DNA of 64,000 nt from Vibrio inusitatus (GCA_024346935.1 AP024878.1:2418001-2482000); one strand, 5' to 3'. Shown: positions 54,038 through 64,000, numbered from the stretch's first letter. Numbers and translations: made by a program. Notes: generated from the letters alone by a model not told the origin.

Positions 54038-56290
54038 TTACTCTTTGGTTTGCACTTCTATTTCGGTGACTCGCTGCAAACCACGTGGTAGCATTGCTCC
54101 GCGACGCCCTCTTTCTCCCCTGAAGTTTTCAAGGTCAGTAGGCTTCAGACCAAGCTTACGTTTACCTGCGTACAGAGTAACTGTCGCATCAGCCGGTATA
54201 GAAATTAGCTGAGTAACGAACTCCTCTCTGCTCTTCGCTTTTGCAGAAGGGATATTAATTATCTTATTACCCTTACCTTTACCAAGTTGTGGCAAATCTT
54301 TTATTGCAAAGATTAACATGCGACCTAGGTTGGTTATCGCTAAGATTTCATCACTCTCAAGATCTGATATCGCACTTGGTGACATGATCTCTGCCGCTTG
54401 CGGTAGGTTAACCAGAGCCTTACCACTACGGTTCTTCGACAGTAAGTCGCTACCGCGGCAAACAAATCCATAGCCGGCATCAGACCCCACTAGCCATAAC
54501 TGCTCTTCGTCTCCCATCAGAACCTGTCGAATACTGGTTCCTGTTGAGATATTCAAGCGCCCAGTAATCGGTTCGCCCTGACTTCTTGCAGAAGGCAGTG
54601 AATGTGATTCTAATGAATAGCTTCGCCCATCAGAGCCAAGGAACACGGATTGCTGGTTACTCTTACCTCTTGCTGAGGTAAGGAACTTATCACCAGACTT
54701 GTAGTTAAGAGTGGAGCCATCTACCTCATGCCCTTTGGCGTGACGAATCCACCCCTTCTCAGATAAGACCACAGTAATAGGCTCGCTCGGTAGCAGGTCT
54801 TTTTCTGTCAGCGCTCGTGCTTCGGCTCGCTCAATAATTGGAGAGCGGCGGTCATCACCAAATTTATCGGCATCAGCCTTTAGTTCTTTCTTAAGCAGCG
54901 TATTCATACGTCGCTCAGAGCCAAGCAACAACTCTAACTGTTTACGTTCTTTTTCTAGCTCGTCTTGCTCGCCACGAATCTTAAATTCTTCCAGCTTAGC
55001 CAATTGGCGTAACTTGGTATCCAAGATTGCGTCAGCTTGAATATCAGAAAGTTCAAAACGAGACATCAATACTGCTTTTGGATCATCCTGGGTACGGATA
55101 ATCTCAATCACCTCGTCAATATTCAGATAGGCGACCAGCAAACCCTCAAGGATATGTAAGCGCGCCATAATCTTATCAAGGCGATACTGTAAGCGACGAC
55201 GCACGGTTGCACGACGAAATTCAATCCACTCTTTTAGAATCTGAACAAGACCTTTCACCTGCGGGCGCTTATCCAGGCCAATCATATTCAGATTAACACG
55301 GTAGTTCTTCTCTAAATCCGTTGATGCGAACAAGTGATTCATTAGCTGATCACAATCCACACGATTTGAACGTGGCACAATAACAATTCGTGTTGGGTTC
55401 TCATGATCAGATTCGTCACGAAGATCATCCACCATAGGTAGCTTCTTCGCGCGCATTTGATTGGCAATTTGCTCAAGTAGTTTAGAGCCCGAAACCTGAT
55501 GTGGCAGAGCGGTGATGACGACGTCACCGGCCTCTTTGTGCCAGACCGCGCGCATCTTGATACTGCCACGCCCAGTTCGGTAGATCTTCTCAATATCCGT
55601 TTTTGGCGAGATAATCTCAGCCTCTGTTGGATAGTCTGGCCCTTGCACGAACTGCATGACATCCGGCAACTCTGCTTTTGGATTATCAATCAAGGCCATA
55701 GTAGCATCAGCCACTTCACGCACATTGTGTGGTGGTATGTCGGTCGCCATACCAACTGCAATACCCGTAATGCCGTTAAGCAGGATATGTGGCAGACGTG
55801 CTGGCAGCATCTGAGGCTCTTTCATCGAGCCATCAAAGTTTGGCTGCCATTCAACGGTACCTTGACCTAACTCCCCAAGTAACACCTCAGCAAACTTAGA
55901 AAGTTTAGATTCGGTATAACGCATCGCGGCAAAGGATTTGGGATCATCCGGAGCACCCCAGTTACCCTGTCCATCGACTAGTGGGTAGCGGTAGGTAAAT
56001 GGCTGCGCCATTAATACCATAGCTTCGTAACACGCTGAGTCGCCGTGTGGGTGGTACTTACCTAGTACATCACCCACAGTACGAGCTGATTTTTTGTATT
56101 TGGAAGAAGCTGACAATCCTAACTCTGACATCGCGTAGATAATACGACGCTGAACGGGCTTTAAACCATCCCCGATATAAGGCAATGCACGATCCATAAT
56201 TACGTACATTGAATAGTTTAGATAGGCGTCTTCTGTGAACTTCCGCATTGGCAGTTGTTCTACGCCATCATATGTAATCTCGTTCGACAT
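54038..56290 (-). CDS. parC: topoisomerase IV subunit A
   Basis: The DNA-cutting subunit of the chromosome decatenase. 750 residues. The catalytic Tyr125 is in [10 protein letters not shown]; the breakage domain runs through about 480 and a beta-pinwheel C-terminal domain follows. The quinolone-determining region reads [15 protein letters not shown] with Ser85 and Glu89 (E. coli Ser80 and Glu84), the sensitive-type residues. It starts 2 bp after parE, so they are one operon. Confidence 0.97.
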   Translation of the reverse strand: MSNEITYDGVEQLPMRKFTEDAYLNYSMYVIMDRALPYIGDGLKPVQRRIIYAMSELGLSASSKYKKSARTVGDVLGKYHPHGDSACYEAMVLMAQPFTYRYPLVDGQGNWGAPDDPKSFAAMRYTESKLSKFAEVLLGELGQGTVEWQPNFDGSMKEPQMLPARLPHILLNGITGIAVGMATDIPPHNVREVADATMALIDNPKAELPDVMQFVQGPDYPTEAEIISPKTDIEKIYRTGRGSIKMRAVWHKEAGDVVITALPHQVSGSKLLEQIANQMRAKKLPMVDDLRDESDHENPTRIVIVPRSNRVDCDQLMNHLFASTDLEKNYRVNLNMIGLDKRPQVKGLVQILKEWIEFRRATVRRRLQYRLDKIMARLHILEGLLVAYLNIDEVIEIIRTQDDPKAVLMSRFELSDIQADAILDTKLRQLAKLEEFKIRGEQDELEKERKQLELLLGSERRMNTLLKKELKADADKFGDDRRSPIIERAEARALTEKDLLPSEPITVVLSEKGWIRHAKGHEVDGSTLNYKSGDKFLTSARGKSNQQSVFLGSDGRSYSLESHSLPSARSQGEPITGRLNISTGTSIRQVLMGDEEQLWLVGSDAGYGFVCRGSDLLSKNRSGKALVNLPQAAEIMSPSAISDLESDEILAITNLGRMLIFAIKDLPQLGKGKGNKIINIPSAKAKSREEFVTQLISIPADATVTLYAGKRKLGLKPTDLENFRGERGRRGAMLPRGLQRVTEIEVQTKE

Positions 56291-56292
56291 TC

Positions 56293-58173
56293 TTATACCT
56301 CAGCCATATCGCCGTTATTTTGTAGCCAATGACGGCGATCATCCGCTCGCTTCTTACCCAAAAGCATATCCATCATTTCCATGGTCTGCTCATTATCATC
56401 AATAGTCAGTTGCACTAGACGTCGAGTGTTAGGATCCATAGTCGTTTCGCGAAGTTGCAGTGGGTTCATTTCACCCAAGCCTTTAAATCGCTGAACATTG
56501 ATCTTGGCTCGCTTCTTACTTAAGCGCTCCAACACCCCTTCTTTTTCATCTTCATCAAGGGCGTAAAACACCTCTTTACCGCAGTCAATCCTGAACAATG
56601 GTGGCATAGCAACGTATACGTGACCAGCACGCACTAGTGCGCCAAAATGACGAGTAAACAGAGCACAAAGCAGAGTTGCGATATGCAGTCCATCCGAGTC
56701 TGCATCCGCTAAGATACAAATCTTACCGTAACGTAAGCCATCAAGGTTTTCAGTATCAGGGTCGATACCAAGGGCAACGGAAATATCATGAACCTCTTGT
56801 GAAGCTAGTACCTGATCAGCACTGACTTCCCATGTATTAAGGATTTTACCGCGCAATGGCATAATAGCTTGAAACTCACGATCACGAGCCTGCTTGGCCG
56901 AGCCACCCGCAGAGTCACCTTCCACTAGGAAGAGCTCTGTACGAGCTAAATCTTGCACTGAACAATCAGTCAATTTTCCGGGTAGTGCTGGGCCAGAGGC
57001 TACCTTTTTACGCACTACCTTTTTACTTGCTCGCATACGACGGTGCGCATTAGCAATGCACGCTTCAGCTAACTGCTCAGCAATGTGCGGAGTTTCATTC
57101 AGCCAAAGGCTAAATGCGTCCTTCACCACTCCAGCAACAAACGCTGCACACTGACGAGAAGACAGACGCTCTTTGGTTTGTCCTGCGAACTGCGGGTCTT
57201 GCATTTTAATCGATAGCACATAAGAACAGCGTTCAAAGACATCATCACCAGTTAACTTCACGCCACGCGGAAGTAAGTTGCGGAATTCACAAAACTCGCG
57301 CATTGCATCCAGCAATCCCTGGCGTAGACCATTAACATGAGTACCACCTTGAGAGGTAGGGATCAGGTTAACGTAACTTTCAGTGATGAGTTCACCACCT
57401 TCTGGTTGCCAGATAATCGCCCAATCAGCCGCCTCTGTTTCTGCAGAAAACTGACCAGTGAATGGGGTTTCTGGTAACAGCGTGTAACCTTTAACACCTT
57501 CGGCTAAGTAGTCTTTAAGACCACTCTCGTAATACCACTTATGATCCTTACCGTTCACTTTATCGCTAAAAGTGATTTCAAGACCTGGACAAAGAACCGC
57601 TTTGGCTCTTAGATTGTTGATCAATCGAGTCGCGGAGAAATTGCCCGAATCGAAGTATTTACTGTCAGGCCAGAAGTGAACACTTGTACCACTGTTACGT
57701 TTGCCACAAGTACCGACTACAGTAAGGTCTTGTACTTTATCGCCATGCTCAAAAGCAATTTGATAGATCTGACCGTCACGACGAACATTAACTTCCACAC
57801 GCTTAGACAGTGCGTTTACAACAGAAATACCCACTCCGTGCAAACCACCTGAGAACTGGTAGTTCTTGTTAGAGAACTTACCACCAGCATGTAGTTTACA
57901 TAGGATAAGCTCAACACCTGACACGCCTTCTTCTGGGTGGATGTCCACCGGCATACCACGACCATCATCAATGACTTCTAGAGATTGATCGGAATGAAGA
58001 ATAACTTGTACTTTGGACGCATGCCCCGCTAACGCTTCATCGACACTGTTATCGATAACTTCTTGCCCAAGATGATTGGGACGCACAGTGTCGGTATACA
58101 TGCCCGGGCGACGGCGGACTGGCTCTAGGCCATTTAAGACCTCTATCGCCCCAGCGTTATATTGTTCAGTCAT
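56293..58173 (-). CDS. parE: topoisomerase IV subunit B (ATPase)
   Basis: The GHKL ATPase subunit of topoisomerase IV. 626 residues. ATP-site motifs: [10 protein letters not shown] near 42, [15 protein letters not shown] near 68, [15 protein letters not shown] near 110. The TOPRIM domain has [17 protein letters not shown] near 418 and [13 protein letters not shown] near 495. The length separates it from GyrB (about 800). It is preceded by a 324 bp gap with hairpins, unlike the tight yqiA-parE junction of E. coli. Confidence 0.97.
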   Translation of the reverse strand: MTEQYNAGAIEVLNGLEPVRRRPGMYTDTVRPNHLGQEVIDNSVDEALAGHASKVQVILHSDQSLEVIDDGRGMPVDIHPEEGVSGVELILCKLHAGGKFSNKNYQFSGGLHGVGISVVNALSKRVEVNVRRDGQIYQIAFEHGDKVQDLTVVGTCGKRNSGTSVHFWPDSKYFDSGNFSATRLINNLRAKAVLCPGLEITFSDKVNGKDHKWYYESGLKDYLAEGVKGYTLLPETPFTGQFSAETEAADWAIIWQPEGGELITESYVNLIPTSQGGTHVNGLRQGLLDAMREFCEFRNLLPRGVKLTGDDVFERCSYVLSIKMQDPQFAGQTKERLSSRQCAAFVAGVVKDAFSLWLNETPHIAEQLAEACIANAHRRMRASKKVVRKKVASGPALPGKLTDCSVQDLARTELFLVEGDSAGGSAKQARDREFQAIMPLRGKILNTWEVSADQVLASQEVHDISVALGIDPDTENLDGLRYGKICILADADSDGLHIATLLCALFTRHFGALVRAGHVYVAMPPLFRIDCGKEVFYALDEDEKEGVLERLSKKRAKINVQRFKGLGEMNPLQLRETTMDPNTRRLVQLTIDDNEQTMEMMDMLLGKKRADDRRHWLQNNGDMAEV

Positions 58174-58497
58174 AATTTGAAAATTTACTCTTGGCGTTGT
58201 TAAACATCGCTTCTCATCAATGAGAAAAGTCGCAACCTACTTGGCTGGAGTGTTTCTGTGTATTGAAACTCAGAAACCCTGGCTAGCACCACTTGGGTGC
58301 CAATAGCTGTCTAGCGTTGAATATAGAAGAATTGAGTTTGGATAGTTCGTACGTCTTCCACAAACCGCGATACAACTTGGCTACATTACATAGTCTGGCG
58401 CTGTGGCGGTTATGTCAAGTTTGCACTGACTTCCTGATTAAAAAGCATGATGATTGTGTGCTATTCAAGCAATTCACCAGCAATGAGTAGATTTAGC
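58174..58497 (-). other. 324 bp gap between yqiA and parE with clustered hairpins
   Basis: No gene is supported here. Read toward parE, three hairpins lie in the last 130 bases. They are GCACC/GGTGC (58286-58300), GTTTCTG/CAGAAAC (58252-58277, 12-base loop) and TTCTCAT/ATGAGAA (58211-58226, 2-base loop). Further up is TTGACA followed 18 bp later by ACTATG, a possible parE promoter. Confidence 0.5.
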
Positions 58498-59091
58498 CTA
58501 GAGTTGAAGAAACTCTACTATTGCGCTTGGATAACGCTCAAACCCGACAAAACTGTGATTCCCTCCCTCTTCGACAGTCTGTTTGCACCCGAGGTATTTT
58601 TCAACCGCTTGCTGATAATTCAGCACTTCATCATCTTGCTGCTGTAGCAACCAAAAATCAGATCTATCGTTAATATCAGGCACATCGATCGATCGAAGCT
58701 GCTCTACATGCAGAGGCTCCAACAGATACTGTTCTTGAGTATATGGATTCAGCTGTGGTCCAAGAAAATCTTGTAACAGCTCATAAGGTTTGACCGCAGG
58801 GTTGACCAATACCGCTTTAAAACCGTATTTTTTGTTTAGCCAAGTCGCCAAGTAGCCCCCCATAGAACTACCCACCAATCCCACTTCATAATCAGATGTC
58901 AGTTCATCACAAAGTTGCTCAAGCATTTGAATACAAGGCTCTGGATAAACGGGTAGTTGCGGCGCTACAAAGCGAATGTCTGGACGATATTCTGCACAGA
59001 ACTCGGCCATAATCTGCGCCTTAAGAGACTGTGGTGAGCTATTGAAGCCGTGCAAATAAAGGAGTAAAGCTGGCTTGGACAGAATGGGCAT
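58498..59091 (-). CDS. yqiA: YqiA-type alpha/beta-hydrolase esterase
   Basis: A small esterase of the UPF0227 family, 197 residues. It has the oxyanion-hole start LLYLHGFNSSPQS, the nucleophile elbow VGSSMGGYLATWL (Ser about 75) and the C-terminal GGNHSFVGFERY His. Its physiological substrate is unknown; E. coli YqiA hydrolyses short acyl esters in vitro. The ATG directly abuts the cpdA stop. It ends the nudF-yqiB-cpdA-yqiA run. Confidence 0.93.
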   Translation of the reverse strand: MPILSKPALLLYLHGFNSSPQSLKAQIMAEFCAEYRPDIRFVAPQLPVYPEPCIQMLEQLCDELTSDYEVGLVGSSMGGYLATWLNKKYGFKAVLVNPAVKPYELLQDFLGPQLNPYTQEQYLLEPLHVEQLRSIDVPDINDRSDFWLLQQQDDEVLNYQQAVEKYLGCKQTVEEGGNHSFVGFERYPSAIVEFLQL

Positions 59092-59910
59092 TTAGTACCC
59101 TTCAGCCTCAAAATCAGGAATAAAGCATCCCTCTTCGAGTCGATAAACTTGTGAGTCTAATTGACCGTTTTTATGCAACTGCAGATGACGCCAACCAGGA
59201 GACAAGGTATCGAGAGCGAATTCATCATTGTTAGCTTTGAATTGGATACATGTTGAAGGCGTGGCCAAAACCTGTACACCGTGATGCTCTTTTTCAAAGT
59301 CTTGATGCACATGTCCGCCCAATACTGCACGAACATTTTGGTGTCGCCCTAGCACTTCCCAAAATTGATGAGCACGTTGCAGTTTGTGCTGATCTAACCA
59401 AGCACTACCAATAGGCAATGTATTGTGGTGCAACAATACTAGGGTATGCCGCTCTGGAAATTCAGTCAGCTTATTATCGAGTAACTCTAGTTGATTTGCC
59501 TCAAGGTAGCCGTGTGGCAGACCTTCAACTTGGCTATCTAGCATGATTATTTGCCAGTATTCTCCAGCTAATACATGCCCGACTTCTTGGATTTGAGGTG
59601 AAGGTAATACACTGATCATATTCGACTTTTGATCGTGATTTCCTGGCAACCAATAGCATTGCTTTTCAAGAGGTTTGACCCCATCAGCAAAGCGTGAATA
59701 GGAAGCAGTTGAGTGATCTTGGGAAATATCCCCAGTCGCCACAATAGCGTCAAACTCGACTTTGCGTTCAACGATATCGTTGACCACAGCAATGAAGCTC
59801 TGGCCTGTATTAACACTTAGCAGACATCCTTCGTCATCAGCGAATAAATGCGTATCTGTAATCTGTACTAATTGGACGGTCTCTTCCGCCGCAACTATCT
59901 GTGGTTCCAC
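59092..59910 (-). CDS. cpdA: 3',5'-cyclic-AMP phosphodiesterase
   Basis: Hydrolyses cAMP to AMP and so tunes CRP-cAMP signalling. A class III metallophosphoesterase with the full metal set: QITDTHLF, VATGDISQDHS, WLPGNHDQ, LLHHN and GGHVHQDFE. The frame opens with a TTG at 59925 that has no Shine-Dalgarno sequence. GTG 59910, with GGAAAG upstream, gives about 272 residues, close to E. coli CpdA (275). The start is therefore uncertain by five codons. It is coupled to yqiA by direct abutment. Confidence 0.94.
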   Translation of the reverse strand: MEPQIVAAEETVQLVQITDTHLFADDEGCLLSVNTGQSFIAVVNDIVERKVEFDAIVATGDISQDHSTASYSRFADGVKPLEKQCYWLPGNHDQKSNMISVLPSPQIQEVGHVLAGEYWQIIMLDSQVEGLPHGYLEANQLELLDNKLTEFPERHTLVLLHHNTLPIGSAWLDQHKLQRAHQFWEVLGRHQNVRAVLGGHVHQDFEKEHHGVQVLATPSTCIQFKANNDEFALDTLSPGWRHLQLHKNGQLDSQVYRLEEGCFIPDFEAEGY

Positions 59911-59943
59911 AATCTGTCTTTCCAATATTATTTTTGCCTGAGC

Positions 59944-60384
59944 TCACAGTAAGGGCTCTCTACTGATACCCATTTTTAGGCAGAATGTCAGCCAGTCTCC
60001 AAGAAATTGATTGAGCTGGTGCTTTTCATCCTTCTGCATCATTCTTTTGTTGGGGTAATCATATCTTGCATGAGTTACCCTCATTTTTTCACTTGCACAC
60101 ACTTCTGCAACCCTTGCATCGTGATATAAGCGCACAGTCATGTGCGGAAGTGGAAAAGTGGGAGCTTCATCACACTGAAACACGTCAACTAAGGTCGTGT
60201 AGCGAGTTATCTCTAACACATTTATCTGATAAACCTGAAATTGAACTTGATAGGTTCTCTTGTCTCCGACTTCAGGTTGACGAGGAAGCAGTGCGTTTAA
60301 TTTGGCATAATTAGTCTCGTACAGTCGCATGAGTCCTGCAAAATCAACATGATAATTTGAACCCACTAGCCTTGAACTACCCAT
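59944..60384 (-). CDS. yqiB: DUF1249 family protein YqiB
   Basis: A 146-residue cytoplasmic protein of the DUF1249/YqiB family, function unknown. Motifs: GLMRLYETNYAKLNALLP, the central LEITRYTTLVDVFQ and MTVRLYHDARVAEVCA, ending with KHQLNQFLGDWLTFCL. The frame extends to 60420. ATG 60384 has GAGG 5 bases upstream and gives a family-typical N-terminus, overlapping nudF by 19 bp. It is located between nudF and cpdA exactly as in E. coli. Confidence 0.9.
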   Translation of the reverse strand: MGSSRLVGSNYHVDFAGLMRLYETNYAKLNALLPRQPEVGDKRTYQVQFQVYQINVLEITRYTTLVDVFQCDEAPTFPLPHMTVRLYHDARVAEVCASEKMRVTHARYDYPNKRMMQKDEKHQLNQFLGDWLTFCLKMGISREPLL

Positions 60385-61001
60385 TGTGTCCTCAATTGTT
60401 GGTGATTCAGCATCAGCCATTGAATAGCAATAATTGATGCTGCGTTCTCAATTGTACCACTCTCAACCATCTCATAAGCTTCTTCTCTGGTCAAAATGTG
60501 AACACAAATATCTTCACCTTCCGACGCTAAACCAAACAAACCTGCCGATGTCGGCGCTTTAATTTGCCCAACAAACAACTCCAATCGCTCCGAGCATCCG
60601 CCAGCCGATGGATAATAACCACTAATGTGTTCGATTTGAGTCACGTCTAGTCCGGCCTCTTCCACCGCTTCGCGTTTTGCTACATCTATAGGGTCTTCGC
60701 CCTCTTTGTCTAACATCCCTGCGACGATCTCTAACTGCCAAGGCCTTGTCTCGCCCAATGCACCAACTCGTATTTGCTCTACCATTACCACCTGATCACT
60801 CACTGGGTCGTAGGGCAACATAGCAACCGCATGTCCACGTTCAAAGAGCTCACGCTCTATCTCTTCGCTCCACCCACCGGCAAACAACCGATGGCGAAAC
60901 TTCACTTTAACTAAGCTAAAAAAACCTTTAAACAAGGTATCCGTTGTTAATATTTCAACATCATCATTGTGAAAAGTGGGATAGGAGCCATCGTTAGACA
61001 T
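60366..61001 (-). CDS. nudF: ADP-ribose pyrophosphatase (Nudix)
   Basis: Hydrolyses ADP-ribose to AMP and ribose 5-phosphate, clearing a reactive NAD breakdown product. The Nudix box near residues 97-119 is intact (GMLDKEGEDPIDVAKREAVE then EAGL), preceded by VEQIRVGALGETRPWQLE, typical of NudF. The frame is open back to a TTG at 61040, but ATG 61001 (MSNDGSYP) gives 211 residues, matching E. coli NudF (209). It diverges from tolC and heads the run that leads to cpdA and yqiA. Confidence 0.95.
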   Translation of the reverse strand: MSNDGSYPTFHNDDVEILTTDTLFKGFFSLVKVKFRHRLFAGGWSEEIERELFERGHAVAMLPYDPVSDQVVMVEQIRVGALGETRPWQLEIVAGMLDKEGEDPIDVAKREAVEEAGLDVTQIEHISGYYPSAGGCSERLELFVGQIKAPTSAGLFGLASEGEDICVHILTREEAYEMVESGTIENAASIIAIQWLMLNHQQLRTQWVVQG

Positions 61002-61181
61002 AAAGGTTCTCTGTAGTAAGTGATTGAACAAACCTATCAAGTGTAGACAGCGTTGACCATCAAATTACTTCTTCGTTTTTGGAAAGATTACTGCAAGCTT
61101 ATGTAAGAACATGAAAGTTTTGAACTAAGGCATCTAACAATAGGGTTTTTGCTCGTTTTTGTAGTACTCTATACAGAACTG

Positions 61182-61198
61182 TGTGAAATCAAATCACA
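61182..61198. promoter_or_regulatory. dyad upstream of tolC
   Basis: TGTGA-AATCAAA-TCACA is a perfect 5 bp dyad 65 bp before tolC. The halves are exact CRP half-sites, but the centre is 7 bases instead of the required 6, so another regulator or chance is possible. A weak promoter (TTTGCT, 16 bp, TATACA) lies just before it at about 61148-61175. Confidence 0.35.
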
Positions 61199-61262
61199 TT
61201 AAAGCACAGAACTATAATCTAGTTATTAAACACGAATTTAAGTAGCAGGAAGAGTTACGACA

Positions 61263-62579
61263 ATGAAGAAAGCGCTGTCCATTTTAGTATCAGCTACGCT
61301 AGCTGGCTTGTCTTTACCAGCCATGGCGGAGAATCTAGCTGACGTTTACAATCAAGCCAAAAATAGCGATCCAACGCTTTTACGCTCTGCAGCTCAACGT
61401 GATGAGGCTTTCGAGTCCGTCACTTCATCACGCAGTACCTTGCTACCTCAAATTAACCTAACTGCCGGTTACAACTACGGTGAAAGCTACTTCGGTGCAG
61501 AAGATAATGCGTTTACTGCAGGTATTGGCTTAAGCCAAGAGCTTTATCAACGCTCAAGCTGGGTAACCCTAGAAACCGCAGAGAAAAATGCACGTCAAGC
61601 AGACTCAGCCTATGCAGCGCAGCAACAAGACCTTATCCTTCGAGTCGCAACCGCATACTTTGAAGTATTGCGAGCTCAAGACAGTCTAGAGTTTGTTCGA
61701 GCAGAGAAAAGTGCTGTTGAACGACAACTTGATCAAGAGAAACAACGTTTTGAAGTAGGACTATCTGCAATCACTAACGTGCACGAAGCACAAGCAGAGT
61801 ACGATAGCGTTCTAGCCGAAGAAGTTGTTGCCCGAAACAATTTAGTAAATAGCTATGAAACACTGCGTGAGATTACTGGTGTTGGCCATCAAAACCTAGA
61901 TATTCTAGATATTGAACGCTTCTCAGCAGCTGAATCGGAAAAATCTTCAGATGCACTTGTTGATCAAGCCCAACAACAAAACCTAAGTCTACTTGCTGCA
62001 CGTATTAATCAAGATATCGCTCGTGACAATATTCGCTTGGCAAGTTCAGGCCATTTACCATCACTGACTTTTGATGCTAGTGCAGGTTACGCTAACGGCA
62101 CTCTTAGCGACCAAGATGTAGACGATACTAACTACAACCTAGGTATCAACCTTTCTGTACCTCTTTATACTGGTGGTAGTGTTACGTCGCAGGTTAAACA
62201 AGCTGAGTACAATTATGTAGCCGTAAGCGAAGACCTAGAAGCCTCTTATCGTTCTGTTGTGAAAACTGTACGTGCATCGAACAACAACATCGACGCAACG
62301 ATTGGCTCTATTCGAGCTTTTGAGCAATCTTTAATTTCTGCTGAATCGGCACTGGCCGCAGTGGAAACCGGTTACGAAGTAGGTTCTCGTACTATCGTTG
62401 ATGTACTAGACTTCACTCGCCGTGTGTTTGAAGCGAAGCGCAACCTTTCAGATGCTCGCTATAACTACATCATCAGTGTCCTACAATTAAAAGAAGCGGT
62501 AGGCACTCTGAGCGAACAAGATATTCTTGATATTAATACCGGTCTAAAAGTATCTACAACCGATCCACTAGCGTCGTAA
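61263..62579 (+). CDS. tolC: outer-membrane efflux channel TolC
   Basis: Trimeric outer-membrane channel and exit duct shared by RND and MFS pumps and type I secretion (for example RTX toxins in Vibrio). 438 residues: a signal peptide (MKKALSILVSATLAGLSLPAMA), then two repeats of the outer-membrane efflux protein domain (starting near LADVYNQAKNSDPTLLRSAA and near SLLAARINQDIARDNIRLA) with long alpha-barrel helices. AGGAAGAG lies before the ATG. It is shorter than E. coli TolC (493) because the C-terminal periplasmic tail is short, as I believe is usual in Vibrio. Confidence 0.96.
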   Translation: MKKALSILVSATLAGLSLPAMAENLADVYNQAKNSDPTLLRSAAQRDEAFESVTSSRSTLLPQINLTAGYNYGESYFGAEDNAFTAGIGLSQELYQRSSWVTLETAEKNARQADSAYAAQQQDLILRVATAYFEVLRAQDSLEFVRAEKSAVERQLDQEKQRFEVGLSAITNVHEAQAEYDSVLAEEVVARNNLVNSYETLREITGVGHQNLDILDIERFSAAESEKSSDALVDQAQQQNLSLLAARINQDIARDNIRLASSGHLPSLTFDASAGYANGTLSDQDVDDTNYNLGINLSVPLYTGGSVTSQVKQAEYNYVAVSEDLEASYRSVVKTVRASNNNIDATIGSIRAFEQSLISAESALAAVETGYEVGSRTIVDVLDFTRRVFEAKRNLSDARYNYIISVLQLKEAVGTLSEQDILDINTGLKVSTTDPLAS

Positions 62580-62605
62580 TCTAGCGCGAATAAGTGTTAA
62601 AAATA

Positions 62606-62636
62606 AAAAAGGCTGGTCAATGACCAGCCTTTTTTA
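62606..62636. terminator. terminator between tolC and hldE
   Basis: AAAAAAGGCTGGTCA-A-TGACCAGCCTTTTTT, symmetric and serving both convergent genes. Confidence 0.92.
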
Positions 62637-62653
62637 TTTCGAGGAAGAATGAC

Positions 62654-62685
62654 ACCTATCGTAGTAAATAACGGTAATTGGTATT
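62654..62685. repeat. possible end-to-end remnant of the 160 bp palindromic repeat
   Basis: CCTATCGTAGTAAATAAC matches the reverse complement of the right end of copy A (GTTATTTACTACGAT), and AATTGGTAT resembles the other terminal repeat (GATTGGTAT). Together they look like an element that lost its interior. It touches the hldE stop codon. Short, so uncertain. Confidence 0.4.
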
Positions 62686-64000
62686 ACTCTTTTCCACCCT
62701 TAATAGCTTCAATGATTTCTGTTGTCGAACAGCCATCTTCAAAGTTCAATACCTCTACTCGACCACCCGCTTCAATCACTTCTTTACCACCCGCAATCTC
62801 TTCAGGCTTGTAGTCGCCTCCCTTAACCAATAAATCAGGTAGGATTTCAGATATTATACGTTGTGGCGTATCTTCAGAAAATGGCACCACCCAATCTACC
62901 GCACCTAGACCTGCAAGTACCGCCATACGACGATCCGTTGGGTTCACTGGTCTAGCTGGGCCTTTTAAGCGTTTCACTGAATCGTCAGTGTTTACCGCTA
63001 CAATAAGGCGTTCACCAAGCTCGGCGGCATGGTTAAGATATGAAACGTGACCCGCGTGCAAGATATCAAAGCAGCCATTAGTCATGACAACCTTCTCGCC
63101 TTTAGCTTGTGCTTTTTTCACAGCCTTAATCAGTGCAGCTTCACCAATTACTCCGTAATCCGTATCCTGTGAGCCATGTACAGCTTCTGCAAGCTCAATA
63201 GTAGACAAAGTTGAAGTGCCTAGCTTGCCAACAACTACTCCCGCTGCAGCGTTCGCTAGTGCGCAAGCTTCATCTAACGGCTTACCAGCAGCTACAGATG
63301 CCGCCAATACTGAAATCACTGTATCTCCCGCACCGGTGACGTCATACACCTCTTGTGCTTGTGTTGGGAGGTGAAATGGCTTTTGTCCTCGACGCAGTAG
63401 CGTCATGCCATGCTCACTGCGAGTAACCAATAATGCTTGAAGGTCAAATTGGTCGATCAACGCCAACCCTTTTTCAGCCAATTCTTCGTCGTCTTTAACC
63501 AAGCCTACGACGTGTTCAAACTCAGACATATTAGGCGTTAATAGTGTCGCGCCACGGTAGCGCTCAAAATCTGCGCCTTTAGGATCAACAAATACAGGCA
63601 CACCGACTTTATTTGCTCTGTCTATCATCGCTCTTGAATGCTCTAGCGCACCCTTGGCATAGTCAGACAAGATTACGGCTTTCACAGAGTTTAGAGATAA
63701 ATCCATGCGAGACAGTATCGGCTGCGAATCAATCTGCTCAAATTTATCTTCAAAATCTAGGCGTATCATTTGCTGCCCACGACTCATCACACGAAGCTTG
63801 GTGATAGTTGGATAATCCGGAAAAGACACAAAGTCACATTGTACTTTAAGCGCATTTAACTTCTCAGTCAGAACTCTTGCAGGCTCATCAATACCTGTTA
63901 AACCTACAAGGTGAGTGCTTCCACCCAGCGCGGCAATATTCATTGCAACGTTAGCAGCACCACCTGGTCGCTCTTCATTGTTTTCGACTTTGACTACAGG
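62684..64000 (-). CDS. hldE: bifunctional heptose kinase/adenylyltransferase, 5' end outside window
   Basis: Makes ADP-heptose for the LPS inner core. It phosphorylates D-beta-heptose 7-phosphate at C1 and then transfers AMP. The frame is open to the right window edge, so the N-terminal few dozen residues are missing and 438 codons are visible. The ribokinase-like domain shows PGGAAN at the edge and [20 protein letters not shown] near its end. The nucleotidyltransferase domain begins [19 protein letters not shown] and ends with [15 protein letters not shown]. It is convergent with tolC. Confidence 0.96.
   Translation of the reverse strand, partial: PVVKVENNEERPGGAANVAMNIAALGGSTHLVGLTGIDEPARVLTEKLNALKVQCDFVSFPDYPTITKLRVMSRGQQMIRLDFEDKFEQIDSQPILSRMDLSLNSVKAVILSDYAKGALEHSRAMIDRANKVGVPVFVDPKGADFERYRGATLLTPNMSEFEHVVGLVKDDEELAEKGLALIDQFDLQALLVTRSEHGMTLLRRGQKPFHLPTQAQEVYDVTGAGDTVISVLAASVAAGKPLDEACALANAAAGVVVGKLGTSTLSTIELAEAVHGSQDTDYGVIGEAALIKAVKKAQAKGEKVVMTNGCFDILHAGHVSYLNHAAELGERLIVAVNTDDSVKRLKGPARPVNPTDRRMAVLAGLGAVDWVVPFSEDTPQRIISEILPDLLVKGGDYKPEEIAGGKEVIEAGGRVEVLNFEDGCSTTEIIEAIKGGKE

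Overview
The window is a stretch of core chromosome from a marine gammaproteobacterium, almost certainly a Vibrio or close relative. The case rests on two tandem gltBD operons, dciA facing away from secA where enterics keep secM, the tolC/hldE and nudF-cpdA-parE neighbourhoods, and copies of a palindromic repeat type that I associate with Vibrio genomes. Nearly all sequence is protein-coding. I see no tRNA, 16S/23S rRNA, insertion sequence, prophage, CRISPR array or defence cassette.

Layout. (1) 1-8748: two glutamate synthase (GOGAT) operons in tandem, the first cut by the window edge, separated by a terminator and a repeat. (2) 8782-12257: a DUF1499 lipoprotein, mtnN coupled to a TRIC/UPF0126 membrane protein, a LysR regulator and a convergent TSUP permease whose 3' end overlaps the regulator. 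(3) 12452-18751: carAB behind a complex control region, then dapB and mutT. (4) 18829-22294: secA and divergent dciA. (5) 22550-39168: the division and cell-wall (dcw) cluster on the minus strand, in transcription order rsmH-ftsL-ftsI-murE-murF-mraY-murD-ftsW-murG-murC-ftsQ-ftsA-ftsZ-lpxC. mraZ and ddl are absent from it. (6) 39395-44348: rnpB (RNase P RNA), rsmI, and divergent lpoA-yraN-diaA-dolP. (7) 44408-50758, minus strand: sspA-sspB, petABC (cytochrome bc1), rplM-rpsI and zapE. (8) 50877-53984, plus strand: zapG, degQ, degS. (9) 54038-61001, minus strand: nudF-yqiB-cpdA-yqiA, then parE-parC. (10) 61263-64000: tolC and the convergent hldE, cut by the right edge.

The genes cover nitrogen assimilation (GOGAT, carbamoyl phosphate), lysine/DAP and peptidoglycan synthesis, septation, lipid A and LPS core precursors, protein export and envelope quality control (SecA, DegQ, DegS, DolP, LpoA, TolC), respiration, translation, replication (DciA, DiaA, topoisomerase IV) and nucleotide clean-up (MutT, NudF). 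Several products meet at the envelope: MurE uses meso-DAP from the DapB pathway, LpoA and FtsI act in septal wall synthesis, and LpxC and HldE supply LPS.

I found no convincing undescribed multi-gene system. The less ordinary material is in intergenic DNA: two related ~160 bp palindromic elements and a possible remnant, a different 73 bp palindrome, inverted repeats at the starts of mtnN, ftsQ, lpxC, rsmH and tolC, a composite carA control region, and a hairpin-rich 324 bp leader before parE. Start codons were moved from the longest-frame start where a Shine-Dalgarno sequence or family length argued for it. All family assignments come from motif recognition by eye, not from a database search.
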